Below are positions 40,432 to 48,920 of a stretch of DNA of 64,000 bases, piece after piece. Made by a program: the position numbers and the translations under genes. The DNA is taken from positions 6,132 to 70,131 of the forward strand of contig CAZVNZ010000013.1 of NCBI GenBank assembly GCA_964628515.1, written 5' to 3'. The notes under the pieces were generated by a model. The model worked only from the letters and a program-made list of their open reading frames with translations. It ran no database searches and was not told the DNA's origin. The DNA is from CAZVNZ01 sp964628515. Lineage in GTDB: Bacteria > Bacillota > Clostridia > Christensenellales > Christensenellaceae. Positions within the stretch are counted from its first letter, which is position 1; each line of letters starts with the position of its first letter.

Positions 40432-40884
40432 TTAATCTAAAAATTGTTCTATACACATATTTGGTGCTTGGCTAAAAATTTCGCTTGTAAATTCATCGGG
40501 ATAGGGATGCTTGTACACAACCCTTATTATACCGGCATTTACTATCATTTTTGCACAAATTGCACAAGGTTGATGGGTGCAGTAAATTGTTGCACCGTCT
40601 ATGGATATGCCTAATTTAGCCGCTTGAATTATTGCGTTTTGCTCTGCATGAATTGCATAGCAAAGCTCGTGGCGCTCTCCCGATTTTATGCCTAAGTTGT
40701 TTCTTAAGCACTCCTGCTTATCTTTGCAACTTTTAATACCGCTTGGCGCACCGTTGTAGCCTGTGGTGATTATTCTGTTGTTTTTAGTGATGATTGCACC
40801 AACAGAGCGGTTTTCTTTAAAACAACTGGACCATTTTGATATTTCAAAAGTTAAGTCCATAAATCTAATATCCCACTTATCCAT
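40432..40884 (-). CDS. dCMP deaminase (ComEB-like)
   Basis: A 150-residue zinc-dependent deoxycytidylate deaminase that makes dUMP for thymidylate synthesis. The start follows AGGAGAAC; an upstream in-frame ATG is not used. Zinc and catalytic motifs are HAEQNAI and THQPCAIC, and the SVGAIITKNNRIITTGYNGAPSG opening (two overlapping short motifs) is typical. It is the first gene of the cluster that leads into the hydrogenase genes, with no obvious functional link to them. Confidence 0.94.
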   Translation of the reverse strand: MDKWDIRFMDLTFEISKWSSCFKENRSVGAIITKNNRIITTGYNGAPSGIKSCKDKQECLRNNLGIKSGERHELCYAIHAEQNAIIQAAKLGISIDGATIYCTHQPCAICAKMIVNAGIIRVVYKHPYPDEFTSEIFSQAPNMCIEQFLD

Positions 40885-41015
40885 AGTTGTTCTCCTAAAT
40901 AAATATATATACATTAATAATACATTTTTTTTACAAACTTTGATATAGAAATATTAAGAGTAAAACGCATTAATTTTAAGCATTTTGGAGTATAAGTGTA
41001 TTTTTACCGCATAAA

Positions 41016-41046
41016 ACGTAAATTTTAGTAAAATTACGTCTTTTTT
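41016..41046 (+). terminator. Terminator-like palindrome upstream of the groESL promoter
   Basis: ACGTAA/TTACGT with an inner TTTTA/TAAAA, followed on the plus strand by CTTTTTT. No plus-strand gene lies upstream, so it may insulate groESL or act as an antisense stop. Confidence 0.35.
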
Positions 41047-41050
41047 GCAT

Positions 41051-41079
41051 TTGCAAAAATACCTGTTTAATTATATTAT
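41051..41079 (+). promoter_or_regulatory. groESL promoter
   Basis: TTGCAA and TATTAT with 17-base spacing, ending ten bases before the CIRCE element. Confidence 0.75.
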
Positions 41080-41089
41080 ATAAGAAATG

Positions 41090-41116
41090 TTAGCACTCAC
41101 TTATACCGAGTGCTAA
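41090..41116 (+). promoter_or_regulatory. CIRCE operator (HrcA site)
   Basis: A perfect TTAGCACTC-N9-GAGTGCTAA inverted repeat located at the transcription start region. It shows that groESL is under HrcA heat-shock control. Confidence 0.97.
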
Positions 41117-41154
41117 CAACAGGATTTTGAATTATTTTTTTAGGAGGATTACAT

Positions 41155-41439
41155 ATGACAATTAAACCTTTAGGCGACAGAGTTGTACTTAAAGCTGTTG
41201 AAAGCGAAGAAACGACAAAAAGCGGTATTGTATTACCGGGTAGCGCGCAGGAAAAACCACAAATGGCGGAAGTTATGGAGGTAGGCCCCGGCGGTATAGT
41301 TGAGGGCAAAGAGATTAAAATGGAAGTAAGTAAAGGCGATAAGGTTATTTATTCCAAATATGCCGGCACAGATGTAAAACTTGACGGTACGGAATACACA
41401 ATAGTACGTCAAAGCGATATTTTAGCGATAGTAAAATAA
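41155..41439 (+). CDS. groES: Co-chaperonin GroES
   Basis: A 94-residue GroES that caps the GroEL ring. The GDRVVLKAVESEE N-terminus, the mobile-loop region KSGIVLPGSA and the DVKLDGTEYTIVRQSDILAIV C-terminus (read in pieces) are all typical. AGGAGG lies seven bases before the ATG. It is co-transcribed with groEL. Confidence 0.98.
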   Translation: MTIKPLGDRVVLKAVESEETTKSGIVLPGSAQEKPQMAEVMEVGPGGIVEGKEIKMEVSKGDKVIYSKYAGTDVKLDGTEYTIVRQSDILAIVK

Positions 41440-41461
41440 TTTTAGGAGGAATAATAAATTT

Positions 41462-43096
41462 ATGGCAAAACAATTAAAATTTGGCGAAGAAGCACGCCGT
41501 GCACTCGAGAGCGGTGTAAACCAATTAGCAAATACAGTAAAAGTAACATTAGGACCTAAGGGCAGAAACGTTGTATTAGACAAAAAGTTTGGTGCTCCGT
41601 TAATCACTAACGACGGCGTTACAATAGCAAAGGAAATAGAATTAGAAGACCCTTACGAAAATATGGGTGCTCAACTTGTAAAAGAAGTTGCAACCAAAAC
41701 AAACGACGTAGCTGGAGACGGCACAACAACCGCTACATTACTGGCACAAGCAATCATCCGTGAAGGACTTAAAAACGTTGCCGCAGGTGCAAACCCAATG
41801 GAAATAAGACGTGGAATTTTAAAAGCATCCGAGTGTGTTGTAGAAGGCTTAAAAGAAATGAGCAAACCTATTGCAGACAGCAAAGCTATTGCACAAGTTG
41901 CAAGTATTTCCGCATCCGACGAAGAAGTAGGTAAACTAATTGCAGAAGCTATGGATAAAGTTGGCAACGACGGTGTTATCACAGTAGAAGAATCAAAAAC
42001 CATGAAAACAGAACTAACGGTTGTGGAAGGTATGCAGTTTGACAGAGGCTACGCATCACCCTACATGGTAACAGACACAGATAAAATGGAAGCAGTATTG
42101 GACGAAGCACTAATATTAATCACAGAAAAAAAGGTATCTTCCATTCAAGATTTACTGCCTATTTTAGAGCAGATTGTACAAACAGGCAAAAAACTTTTAA
42201 TTATTGCAGAGGACGTTGAAGGCGAGGCTTTAGCTACTTTAGTGGTAAACAAACTGCGTGGCACATTTACATGCGTTGCAGTTAAAGCACCCGGCTTTGG
42301 AGACAGAAGAAAGGCAATGCTACAAGATATTGCTACATTAACAGGCGCTACCGTAATTTCCGAAGAGCTTGGTATGGATATTAAAGATGCAACAATGGAA
42401 ATGCTGGGTAAAGCAAGACAAGTTAAAGTAGACAAAGAAAACACAACAATAGTTGAAGGCCACGGAGAAGACAAGGAAATTAAATCCAGAATTAAATCCA
42501 TTAAGAGCCAAATCGAAGAGACAACCTCTGATTACGATAAAGAAAAACTACAAGAAAGACTTGCAAAACTTGCAGGTGGAGTTGCCGTAATTCAGGTTGG
42601 TGCGGCTACCGAAACAGAAATGAAGGAAATGAAACTAAGAATAGAAGATGCGCTTGCAGCTACTCGTGCGGCTGTTGAAGAAGGTATTGTACCCGGTGGC
42701 GGAAGTGCGTTTATAAAGGTTTCGGACAAAGTGGAAGCCCTTATAGGCAAATTAGAAGGGGATCAACGCACAGGCGCAAAAATCGTGCTTAGAGCTATTG
42801 AGGAGCCTGTACGTCAAATTGCTACAAATGCAGGGCTTGAGGGTAGCATCATCGTAGAAAAAGTAATGGCGGACAAATCCAAAACTTACGGCTTTGACGC
42901 TGCAAAAGGCGAATATGTGGATATGATTAAAGCAGGAATTATTGACCCTACTAAAGTATCTCGTAGTGCTATACAAAATGCGGCATCCGTATCCGCAATG
43001 TTACTAACCACAGAAAGCGTTGTTACAGACCTTCCCTCTAAGGAAGCTCCTCCAATGATGCCTCCGGGTGGCGGTGGAATGCCGGGAATGTACTAA
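41462..43096 (+). CDS. groEL: Chaperonin GroEL
   Basis: A 544-residue ATP-dependent chaperonin. GPKGRNVVLDKKFG and VAGDGTTTATLLAQA carry the nucleotide-site residues, and the tail ends with the usual Gly-Met repeat GGGGMPGMY. Length and motifs are normal. AGGAGG precedes the ATG, 22 bases after groES. Confidence 0.98.
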   Translation: MAKQLKFGEEARRALESGVNQLANTVKVTLGPKGRNVVLDKKFGAPLITNDGVTIAKEIELEDPYENMGAQLVKEVATKTNDVAGDGTTTATLLAQAIIREGLKNVAAGANPMEIRRGILKASECVVEGLKEMSKPIADSKAIAQVASISASDEEVGKLIAEAMDKVGNDGVITVEESKTMKTELTVVEGMQFDRGYASPYMVTDTDKMEAVLDEALILITEKKVSSIQDLLPILEQIVQTGKKLLIIAEDVEGEALATLVVNKLRGTFTCVAVKAPGFGDRRKAMLQDIATLTGATVISEELGMDIKDATMEMLGKARQVKVDKENTTIVEGHGEDKEIKSRIKSIKSQIEETTSDYDKEKLQERLAKLAGGVAVIQVGAATETEMKEMKLRIEDALAATRAAVEEGIVPGGGSAFIKVSDKVEALIGKLEGDQRTGAKIVLRAIEEPVRQIATNAGLEGSIIVEKVMADKSKTYGFDAAKGEYVDMIKAGIIDPTKVSRSAIQNAASVSAMLLTTESVVTDLPSKEAPPMMPPGGGGMPGMY

Positions 43097-43138
43097 GATA
43101 GTATTTCTCGGATTTAAATAGATTTATGTACATGCAAA

Positions 43139-43161
43139 GACCGACTTTATGTCGGTTTTTG
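43139..43161 (+). terminator. Terminator after groEL
   Basis: An ACCGAC/GTCGGT stem with a 5-base loop and TTTTT on the plus strand. It can also form on the minus strand after the YdcF-like gene. Confidence 0.75.
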
Positions 43162-43212
43162 TTATGCTACGGCTGTTTGGTTGCAACCGGTTTGGATGGG
43201 TACTTACCGACT

Positions 43213-43959
43213 TTATTCAGCAAAAAACTCCCTAAACTCCCTAATTTTACACTCTTCCAAACTATCCATAGCTTTTTTTGTTCGTTCATCCACATGGCAT
43301 TTTTCAATAAAACCACTGCCTAAAGGGCCGTAAACATCATCCTTTAATCTATAAATTTCACCGTATAACAGCGAAATAAATCTTTTCATACCCCTAATTT
43401 CTTTGTCTGTATGAAAGGTAGGCACAAAGGGTGCAAAGTTAATAATTTGAGTGTCTAAGCCATTAGTATTAATGTATTTTTTCAAAGTAAGAAAACTGCG
43501 CATCTGCAATATAGGGTCTTGAATCAGTATTATGCTTTTAGGCATAATATTGCGCTTTTTTAAAGTTTCAAATGTAAAGTTAATGTTCTCTCCCGTATTT
43601 GTGGATTTATTTTCTGTAATAATTTCTGTTTTATCAAAACCGTACCAATCCACAACGGTATCCGCCATAATATCTGCTTCCGCACCTTCTCCGATTTTCT
43701 TTTTAAGTAGGCTTTCTACGTTTGCAATAAGGTTTTTGGTGCTATGCCCCACCCCTCCGCTAAACATTAAATACTCGCTTACGGGGTTGTTTATTGTGTG
43801 CTCTAAGCAGGTTATGGTCTCTATTACCTCGTTGCCCAGCACCAAAGTCAGCGTTGCTTTTTTCCCTTTTTCCTTTACATAGCTAATATCTTCAATATCT
43901 CTCACGGCTAAAAATTTTAGCACTGTGTTTATGTGATTAACGGTTTGCTCGGTTGGCAT
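43213..43959 (-). CDS. YdcF/SanA-like (DUF218) protein
   Basis: A 248-residue protein with the DUF218 fold features: LTLVLGNEVI near residue 53, FSGGVGHSTKN, the STNTGENINFTFE segment and ILIQDPILQMRS. Family members such as ElyC and YdcF are linked to envelope or SAM-binding roles, but biochemical function is unsettled. There is no signal peptide or membrane segment here, so it is probably cytoplasmic. AAGGAG precedes the ATG; it has its own promoter. Confidence 0.85.
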   Translation of the reverse strand: MPTEQTVNHINTVLKFLAVRDIEDISYVKEKGKKATLTLVLGNEVIETITCLEHTINNPVSEYLMFSGGVGHSTKNLIANVESLLKKKIGEGAEADIMADTVVDWYGFDKTEIITENKSTNTGENINFTFETLKKRNIMPKSIILIQDPILQMRSFLTLKKYINTNGLDTQIINFAPFVPTFHTDKEIRGMKRFISLLYGEIYRLKDDVYGPLGSGFIEKCHVDERTKKAMDSLEECKIREFREFFAE

Positions 43960-43990
43960 TTTGTTTTCTCCTTGATTTTTAGTTGGTTAT

Positions 43991-44019
43991 ATATTAGCAT
44001 TTTTTTGGGAGGAGTTAAA
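43991..44019 (-). promoter_or_regulatory. Promoter of the YdcF-like gene
   Basis: Minus-strand TTTAAC and TAATAT at 17-base spacing, with an extended-10 TGC before the hexamer. Confidence 0.5.
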
Positions 44020-44080
44020 GGGGTGTGGGTTTAGTTAATTTTAGCCGATTAATCCACAACCGCATTTTTACTCCAACTAC

Positions 44081-44107
44081 AAAAAGAGGTTGTCAAAAGC
44101 AACCTCT
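44081..44107 (-). terminator. Terminator of the rpo-str operon, after tuf
   Basis: An 8-bp stem (AGAGGTTG with CAACCTCT) and a 7-base loop, followed by TTTTTG on the minus strand. Confidence 0.85.
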
Positions 44108-44151
44108 CTTAATTGGTTTAATTTAAACAGTAGCTTTTAATTAAGCACTAA

Positions 44152-45372
44152 TTACTCAATAACACCTGCAACTACGCCTGCGCCTACCGTTCTTCCGCCT
44201 TCTCTTATAGCAAATCTTAATCCTTCTTCTATTGCTATTGGCGTTATCAGTTTAATTTCCATTTGTACGTTATCTCCGGGCATTACCATTTCTGTTCCGC
44301 CGGGTAACTCTATTATTCCTGTTACGTCTGTTGTTCTAAAATAAAACTGTGGTCTGTATCCGTTAAAGAATGGGGTGTGTCTGCCACCTTCTTCTTTTGT
44401 TAGTACGTATACCTCTCCGTTAAAGTGGGTGTGGGGTTTAATTGTACCCGGTTTTGCAAGCACCTGTCCTCTTTCGATTTCCGTTCTTTGCACACCTCTT
44501 AACAGTAGTCCGATGTTGTCTCCTGCTATTGCTTGGTCTAACAGTTTTCTAAACATTTCCACACCTGTTACTACTATGCTTCTTGTTTCTTCTGTCATTC
44601 CTACTATTTCTACTGTATCTTGTACTTTTACCGTTCCTCTTTCCACTCTGCCCGTTGCTACCGTTCCTCTGCCTGTGATGCTAAATACATCCTCCACAGG
44701 CATTAAGAAGGGTTTATCCGATGCTCTCTCCGGTGTGGGTATATAGCTGTCTACCGCATCCATTAATTCAAATATACATTTGCAGTCCGGATTTTCTTTT
44801 ACGTCCTCGTCCGCTCCTGCCGCTCCTGCCGCATTTAATGCTTTTAGCGCACTTCCCATTACGATGGGTATATCGTCTCCCGGAAACTCGTATTGGCTTA
44901 GTAGCTCTCTTACTTCCATTTCTACAAGCTCGAGTAATTCAGGGTCGTCTACTTGGTCTGTTTTGTTCATAAATACTATTATGTAAGGTACGCCTACCTG
45001 TCTTGCTAACAGTATGTGCTCTCTTGTTTGGGGCATTGGACCGTCTGCCGCACTTACTACAAGTATTGCGCCGTCCATTTGTGCCGCACCTGTTATCATG
45101 TTTTTAACGTAGTCGGCATGTCCCGGGCAGTCTACGTGGGCGTAGTGCCTTGTGTCCGTCTCGTACTCTACGTGTGCCGTGTTTATTGTTATGCCACGCT
45201 CTTTTTCTTCCGGCGCTTTGTCGATTTCGTCGTACTTTGTTGCTTCCGCTTTGCCGTATTTTGCCAGCACTGTTGTTATTGCTGCTGTTAATGTTGTCTT
45301 ACCGTGGTCTACGTGTCCTATGGTTCCTATGTTTACATGGGGCTTGTTTCTTTCAAATTTTGCTTTAGCCAT
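44152..45372 (-). CDS. tuf: Elongation factor Tu
   Basis: A 406-residue GTPase that delivers aminoacyl-tRNA to the ribosome. G1 GHVDHGKTT, G3 DCPGHADY and G4 NKTD are intact. It is a little longer than the usual 394-400 residues: the stretch NAAGAAGADEDVKENPDCKC after the G5 loop looks like a short insertion in the GTPase domain. AAGGAG precedes the ATG, 28 bases after fusA. It is the last gene of the operon. Confidence 0.98.
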   Translation of the reverse strand: MAKAKFERNKPHVNIGTIGHVDHGKTTLTAAITTVLAKYGKAEATKYDEIDKAPEEKERGITINTAHVEYETDTRHYAHVDCPGHADYVKNMITGAAQMDGAILVVSAADGPMPQTREHILLARQVGVPYIIVFMNKTDQVDDPELLELVEMEVRELLSQYEFPGDDIPIVMGSALKALNAAGAAGADEDVKENPDCKCIFELMDAVDSYIPTPERASDKPFLMPVEDVFSITGRGTVATGRVERGTVKVQDTVEIVGMTEETRSIVVTGVEMFRKLLDQAIAGDNIGLLLRGVQRTEIERGQVLAKPGTIKPHTHFNGEVYVLTKEEGGRHTPFFNGYRPQFYFRTTDVTGIIELPGGTEMVMPGDNVQMEIKLITPIAIEEGLRFAIREGGRTVGAGVVAGVIE

Positions 45373-45400
45373 TTTTATATCTCCTTAGTGTATTACTTAA

Positions 45401-47473
45401 TTATTTATTTCCTGTTACTTTTTCTATCATACTCTTAGGTACAGGCTCGTAGTGCGAGAACTGCATTGTAAAAGTACCTCTGCCTTGGGTTCTTGAACGT
45501 AAATCCGTTGCATATCCAAACATTTCGGATAGTGGCACAACACTTCTAATAATCTGTCCGCCGCCTCTGATTTCCGTTCCTTCTATTCTTCCACGACGAG
45601 AGTTTACGTTACCCATAACATCACCCAAATAATCCTCGGGTACTACGATTTCTACCTTCATCATAGGCTCTAAAAGTGCCGGAGCGCCCTTTTCAAACGC
45701 ATTTTTTATAGCCATTGAGCCTGCGATTTTAAACGCCATTTCCGAGCTGTCTACCTCGTGGTAGGAGCCGTCTATCAGGGTTACTTTAAAGTCCATAACT
45801 TCAAATCCGCCAAGTACACCGCTCTTAGATGCTTCCTTAATACCGTTGTCTATGGAAGGTATGTACTCTTTTGGAATTACACCACCAACGATTTTATTTT
45901 CAAATACATAGCCTGCACCCGGCTCTAAAGGTTCAACGGTAATTTTGCAATGCCCGTACTGACCTCTACCGCCCGATTGACGCACGTATTTGCCTTCCAC
46001 CGTGCATGATTTTGTAATGGTTTCTTTATATGCAACCTGTGGCTTACCAACAGCCGCTTCCACTTTAAACTCTCTAAGCATACGGTCTACGATAATTTCT
46101 AAGTGTAGCTCTCCCATGCCTGCAATAATTGTCTGCCCTGTCTCTTCGTCTGTGTAAGCTCTAAATGTTGGGTCTTCCTCTGCAAGTTTTTGTAGCGCTA
46201 CGGACATTTTTTCCTGCCCTGCCTTAGTTTTAGGCTCTATTGCCACACGTATAACCGGGTCCGGAAATACCATAGACTCCAAAATTACCTGCTGTTTATC
46301 ATCACAAAGAGTGTCGCCCGTGCCAACGTCCTTAAAGCCTACCGCTGCCGCAATATCTCCTGCGGAAACCTCGTCTATTTCTTCTCTGTGATTTGCGTGC
46401 ATCTTAAGTATTCTGCCTATTCTCTCACGCTTGCCTTTGGTGGAATTTAGTACATTAGAGCCACTTTTTAGCTTGCCCGAGTACACTCTGAAAAATGCCA
46501 GCTTGCCTACAAACGGGTCTGCCATAATTTTAAATGCAAGTGCCGCAAAAGGCCCGTTGGGGTCTGCCGGTCTTTCCACTTCTTCGTCTGTTCCCGGTTT
46601 AATACCCTTAATTGCCTTAATATCAAGCGGTGAGGGCATAAGCTCTATAACTTTATCCAGTAAAGGTTGCACACCTTTGTTTCTGTATGCACTTCCGCAA
46701 CAAACAGGGATAATTGAGCCCGATATTGTACCTTTTCTTAATATGGTGATGATTTCGTCTTTACCGATGGCTTCTCCTGCGAAATACTTTTCCATAATGG
46801 CTTCGTCGTGGTCTGCAAGTGCTTCTATAAGTTTTTCTCTGTATTCGTCGGCAGTATCTTTTAAATCTGCGGGAATATCCGCAATATCAAAGTCCGCACC
46901 TGTTGCATCCTCTGTTTTATACATAATTGCGTGCATTTCCACTAAGTCTATAATACCGTTAAAAGTATCTTCTACACCTATGGGTAGCTGAATAGGTATG
47001 GGGTTTGCGCCTAATCTTTCTTTTATCATGTCTACAACATTGTAGAAATCTGCGCCCATAATATCCATTTTGTTTACAAATGCAATACGTGGTACTCCGT
47101 AACCCTCTGCCTGACGCCACACCGTCTCCGATTGAGGTTCAACACCGCCTTTGGCACAAAAAACCGCAACGGCACCGTCCAAAACACGTAAGGAACGTTC
47201 TACCTCTACGGTAAAATCCACGTGTCCGGGGGTATCTATAATGTTAATTTGATGCTCTTTCCATTCTGCAGTAGTAGCAGCCGAGGTAATTGTAATTCCC
47301 CTTTCCTGCTCTTGCTCCATCCAGTCCATAACTGCATTTCCATCGTGAGTATCCCCTATTTTATAGGTTTTACCCGTATAAAACAAGATACGTTCCGTAG
47401 CAGTGGTTTTACCTGCATCAATATGTGCCATAATTCCTATGTTTCTAATTTTTTCCAACGGAAAATTTGTCAT
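45401..47473 (-). CDS. fusA: Elongation factor G
   Basis: A 690-residue translocation GTPase of normal size. The G1 motif AHIDAGKTT, the DTPGHVDF element and NKMD are intact, as is the domain IV GRGQYGHCKI segment. Ribosome sites AGGAAAGGAAG lie before the ATG. A 186-base spacer with two hairpins separates it from rpsG. Confidence 0.98.
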   Translation of the reverse strand: MTNFPLEKIRNIGIMAHIDAGKTTATERILFYTGKTYKIGDTHDGNAVMDWMEQEQERGITITSAATTAEWKEHQINIIDTPGHVDFTVEVERSLRVLDGAVAVFCAKGGVEPQSETVWRQAEGYGVPRIAFVNKMDIMGADFYNVVDMIKERLGANPIPIQLPIGVEDTFNGIIDLVEMHAIMYKTEDATGADFDIADIPADLKDTADEYREKLIEALADHDEAIMEKYFAGEAIGKDEIITILRKGTISGSIIPVCCGSAYRNKGVQPLLDKVIELMPSPLDIKAIKGIKPGTDEEVERPADPNGPFAALAFKIMADPFVGKLAFFRVYSGKLKSGSNVLNSTKGKRERIGRILKMHANHREEIDEVSAGDIAAAVGFKDVGTGDTLCDDKQQVILESMVFPDPVIRVAIEPKTKAGQEKMSVALQKLAEEDPTFRAYTDEETGQTIIAGMGELHLEIIVDRMLREFKVEAAVGKPQVAYKETITKSCTVEGKYVRQSGGRGQYGHCKITVEPLEPGAGYVFENKIVGGVIPKEYIPSIDNGIKEASKSGVLGGFEVMDFKVTLIDGSYHEVDSSEMAFKIAGSMAIKNAFEKGAPALLEPMMKVEIVVPEDYLGDVMGNVNSRRGRIEGTEIRGGGQIIRSVVPLSEMFGYATDLRSRTQGRGTFTMQFSHYEPVPKSMIEKVTGNK

Positions 47474-47549
47474 TATTTCTTCCTTTCCTACTATTTAAAA
47501 ATCTATGTTTAAAGAACAAATATTCTTTAACTAACAGCAATTTTTTTCA

Positions 47550-47606
47550 ATACACGTAGCCGTGTGTATCAACAAACGGTTTTTATAGAAAATTCCTATA
47601 AAAACC
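47550..47606 (-). ncRNA. Two stem-loops in the rpsG-fusA spacer
   Basis: The first is an 11-bp stem (GGTTTTTATAG with CTATAAAAACC, 7-base loop, 47578-47606). The second is an ATACAC/GTGTAT stem (47550-47569). Neither is followed by a proper T-run on the minus strand. They may tune expression of fusA-tuf relative to rpsL-rpsG by partial termination, processing or protein binding. Confidence 0.5.
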
Positions 47607-47659
47607 ATTTTATTGTTACTATAAGCATTAAATTTATAACTACACGTGTATAGTTTAAA

Positions 47660-48130
47660 CTACCAACGGTAATGGGCAAATGCTCTGTTTGCTTCTGCCA
47701 TTTTGTGCATATCCTCTCTCTTTTTAACGCTGGAGCCTGTACTGTTTGCCGCATCCATAATTTCTGAGGATAATCTTTGGCACATAGTACGTTCTCCACG
47801 TTTTTTGGAGTATAAGGATAACCAACGTATTGCAAGTGTTTGGCGTCTTTCCGGACGTACCTCCATAGGTACTTGGTAGGTAGCACCACCTACACGTCTT
47901 GCTTTAACCTCAAGCACCGGCATAATGTTTTCCATGCAAGCATTAAATACTTCCATTGCATCTTTACCTGTTTTTTCTTTAATAATATCAAATGCGTCGT
48001 AGCAAATTCTTTGTGCAGTTCCTCTTTTGCCGTCTACCATAATTTGATTTATAAGCTTGGTAACAACTACACTATTATACATCGGGTCTGCTATAACGTC
48101 ATGTTTTGGTGTTCCACCACGTCTTGGCAT
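47660..48130 (-). CDS. rpsG: Ribosomal protein S7
   Basis: A 156-residue primary 16S-binding protein of the 30S head. MPRRGG opens the protein and the conserved VGGATYQVPMEVRPERR and NRAFAHYRW segments are present. AAGGAGGGG precedes the ATG. It lies 51 bases after rpsL. Confidence 0.98.
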   Translation of the reverse strand: MPRRGGTPKHDVIADPMYNSVVVTKLINQIMVDGKRGTAQRICYDAFDIIKEKTGKDAMEVFNACMENIMPVLEVKARRVGGATYQVPMEVRPERRQTLAIRWLSLYSKKRGERTMCQRLSSEIMDAANSTGSSVKKREDMHKMAEANRAFAHYRW

Positions 48131-48181
48131 AATAAGCCCCTCCTTGTTTTAAATGATTAATATTGGTTTGCTAAAATCCTA

Positions 48182-48556
48182 TTATTTTTTAGGTTTTTTA
48201 GCGCCGTAAAGAGAACGGGATTGCTTTCTGTTTGCAACACCGGCTGTATCTAATGCACCACGTACAATATGATATCTTACACCGGGTAAATCTTTAACCC
48301 TTCCGCCTCTGATAAGTACAACACTATGCTCTTGCAGGTTGTGTCCGATACCCGGAATGTAGGCAGTACCTTCCATACCGTTTACAAGACGTACTCTTGC
48401 AATTTTTCTTAATGCCGAATTAGGTTTTTTAGGTGTCATAGTTCTTACAGCAAGACAAACGCCTCTTTTTTGAGGGCATTGCTTAAGTATGGGAGAACCC
48501 GATTTTGTAGTAGCAGATTTTCTGCCATTTTTAACCAACTGATTAATGGTAGGCAT
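48182..48556 (-). CDS. rpsL: Ribosomal protein S12
   Basis: A 124-residue decoding-centre protein. The start gives MPTINQLVKNGR and follows AAAGGATG; an in-frame TTG upstream overlaps that site. PKKPNSALRK and GGRVKDLPGVRYH carry wild-type lysines at the two classic streptomycin-resistance positions, so no resistance change is seen. Confidence 0.98.
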   Translation of the reverse strand: MPTINQLVKNGRKSATTKSGSPILKQCPQKRGVCLAVRTMTPKKPNSALRKIARVRLVNGMEGTAYIPGIGHNLQEHSVVLIRGGRVKDLPGVRYHIVRGALDTAGVANRKQSRSLYGAKKPKK

Positions 48557-48634
48557 AATGCACCATCCTTTCAAAATATATAATTTATAAATATGTAAAG
48601 CTCCATATACAACCCGGATGAAGCATTTCTTACA

Positions 48635-48892
48635 TTATTTCTTTAGTATTGCCACGCAAGCGGCACCCACATCTATACCACACGACTCGCCTAATTGCTT
48701 GCGTTTGGGTATATAGATTATTTCTACATCTTCGTATAAAGCACTTTTTATTTGGTTGGAGACATTTTTGTCAATATCTTGTGCAACATACAGTTTTTCT
48801 ACTATTTTTTTATCCAAAGCCACAAGGCTTTCTTTTAAACCCACCGTTTTATTTTGAACACTTCTTAAGTCCGTAATCAAACCAATCTCCAT
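48635..48892 (-). CDS. Ribosomal L7Ae/L30e-like RNA-binding protein (YbxF type)
   Basis: An 85-residue member of the L7Ae/L30e/S12e family, which binds kink-turn RNA. LYVAQDIDKNVSNQIK, VEIIYIPKRKQLGESCGID and GAACVAIL fit the family pattern. It normally sits between rpoC and rpsL in Firmicutes, as here. Function in bacteria is poorly defined. No strong promoter is visible in front of it. Confidence 0.9.
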   Translation of the reverse strand: MEIGLITDLRSVQNKTVGLKESLVALDKKIVEKLYVAQDIDKNVSNQIKSALYEDVEIIYIPKRKQLGESCGIDVGAACVAILKK

Positions 48893-48920
48893 AAAAAAGC
48901 AAGCCTAAAAATTATAACAC

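Noticed and set aside
43179..43188. Palindrome GGTTGCAACC after groEL
   Set aside because: A perfect but short palindrome with no second copy or gene context; likely chance.
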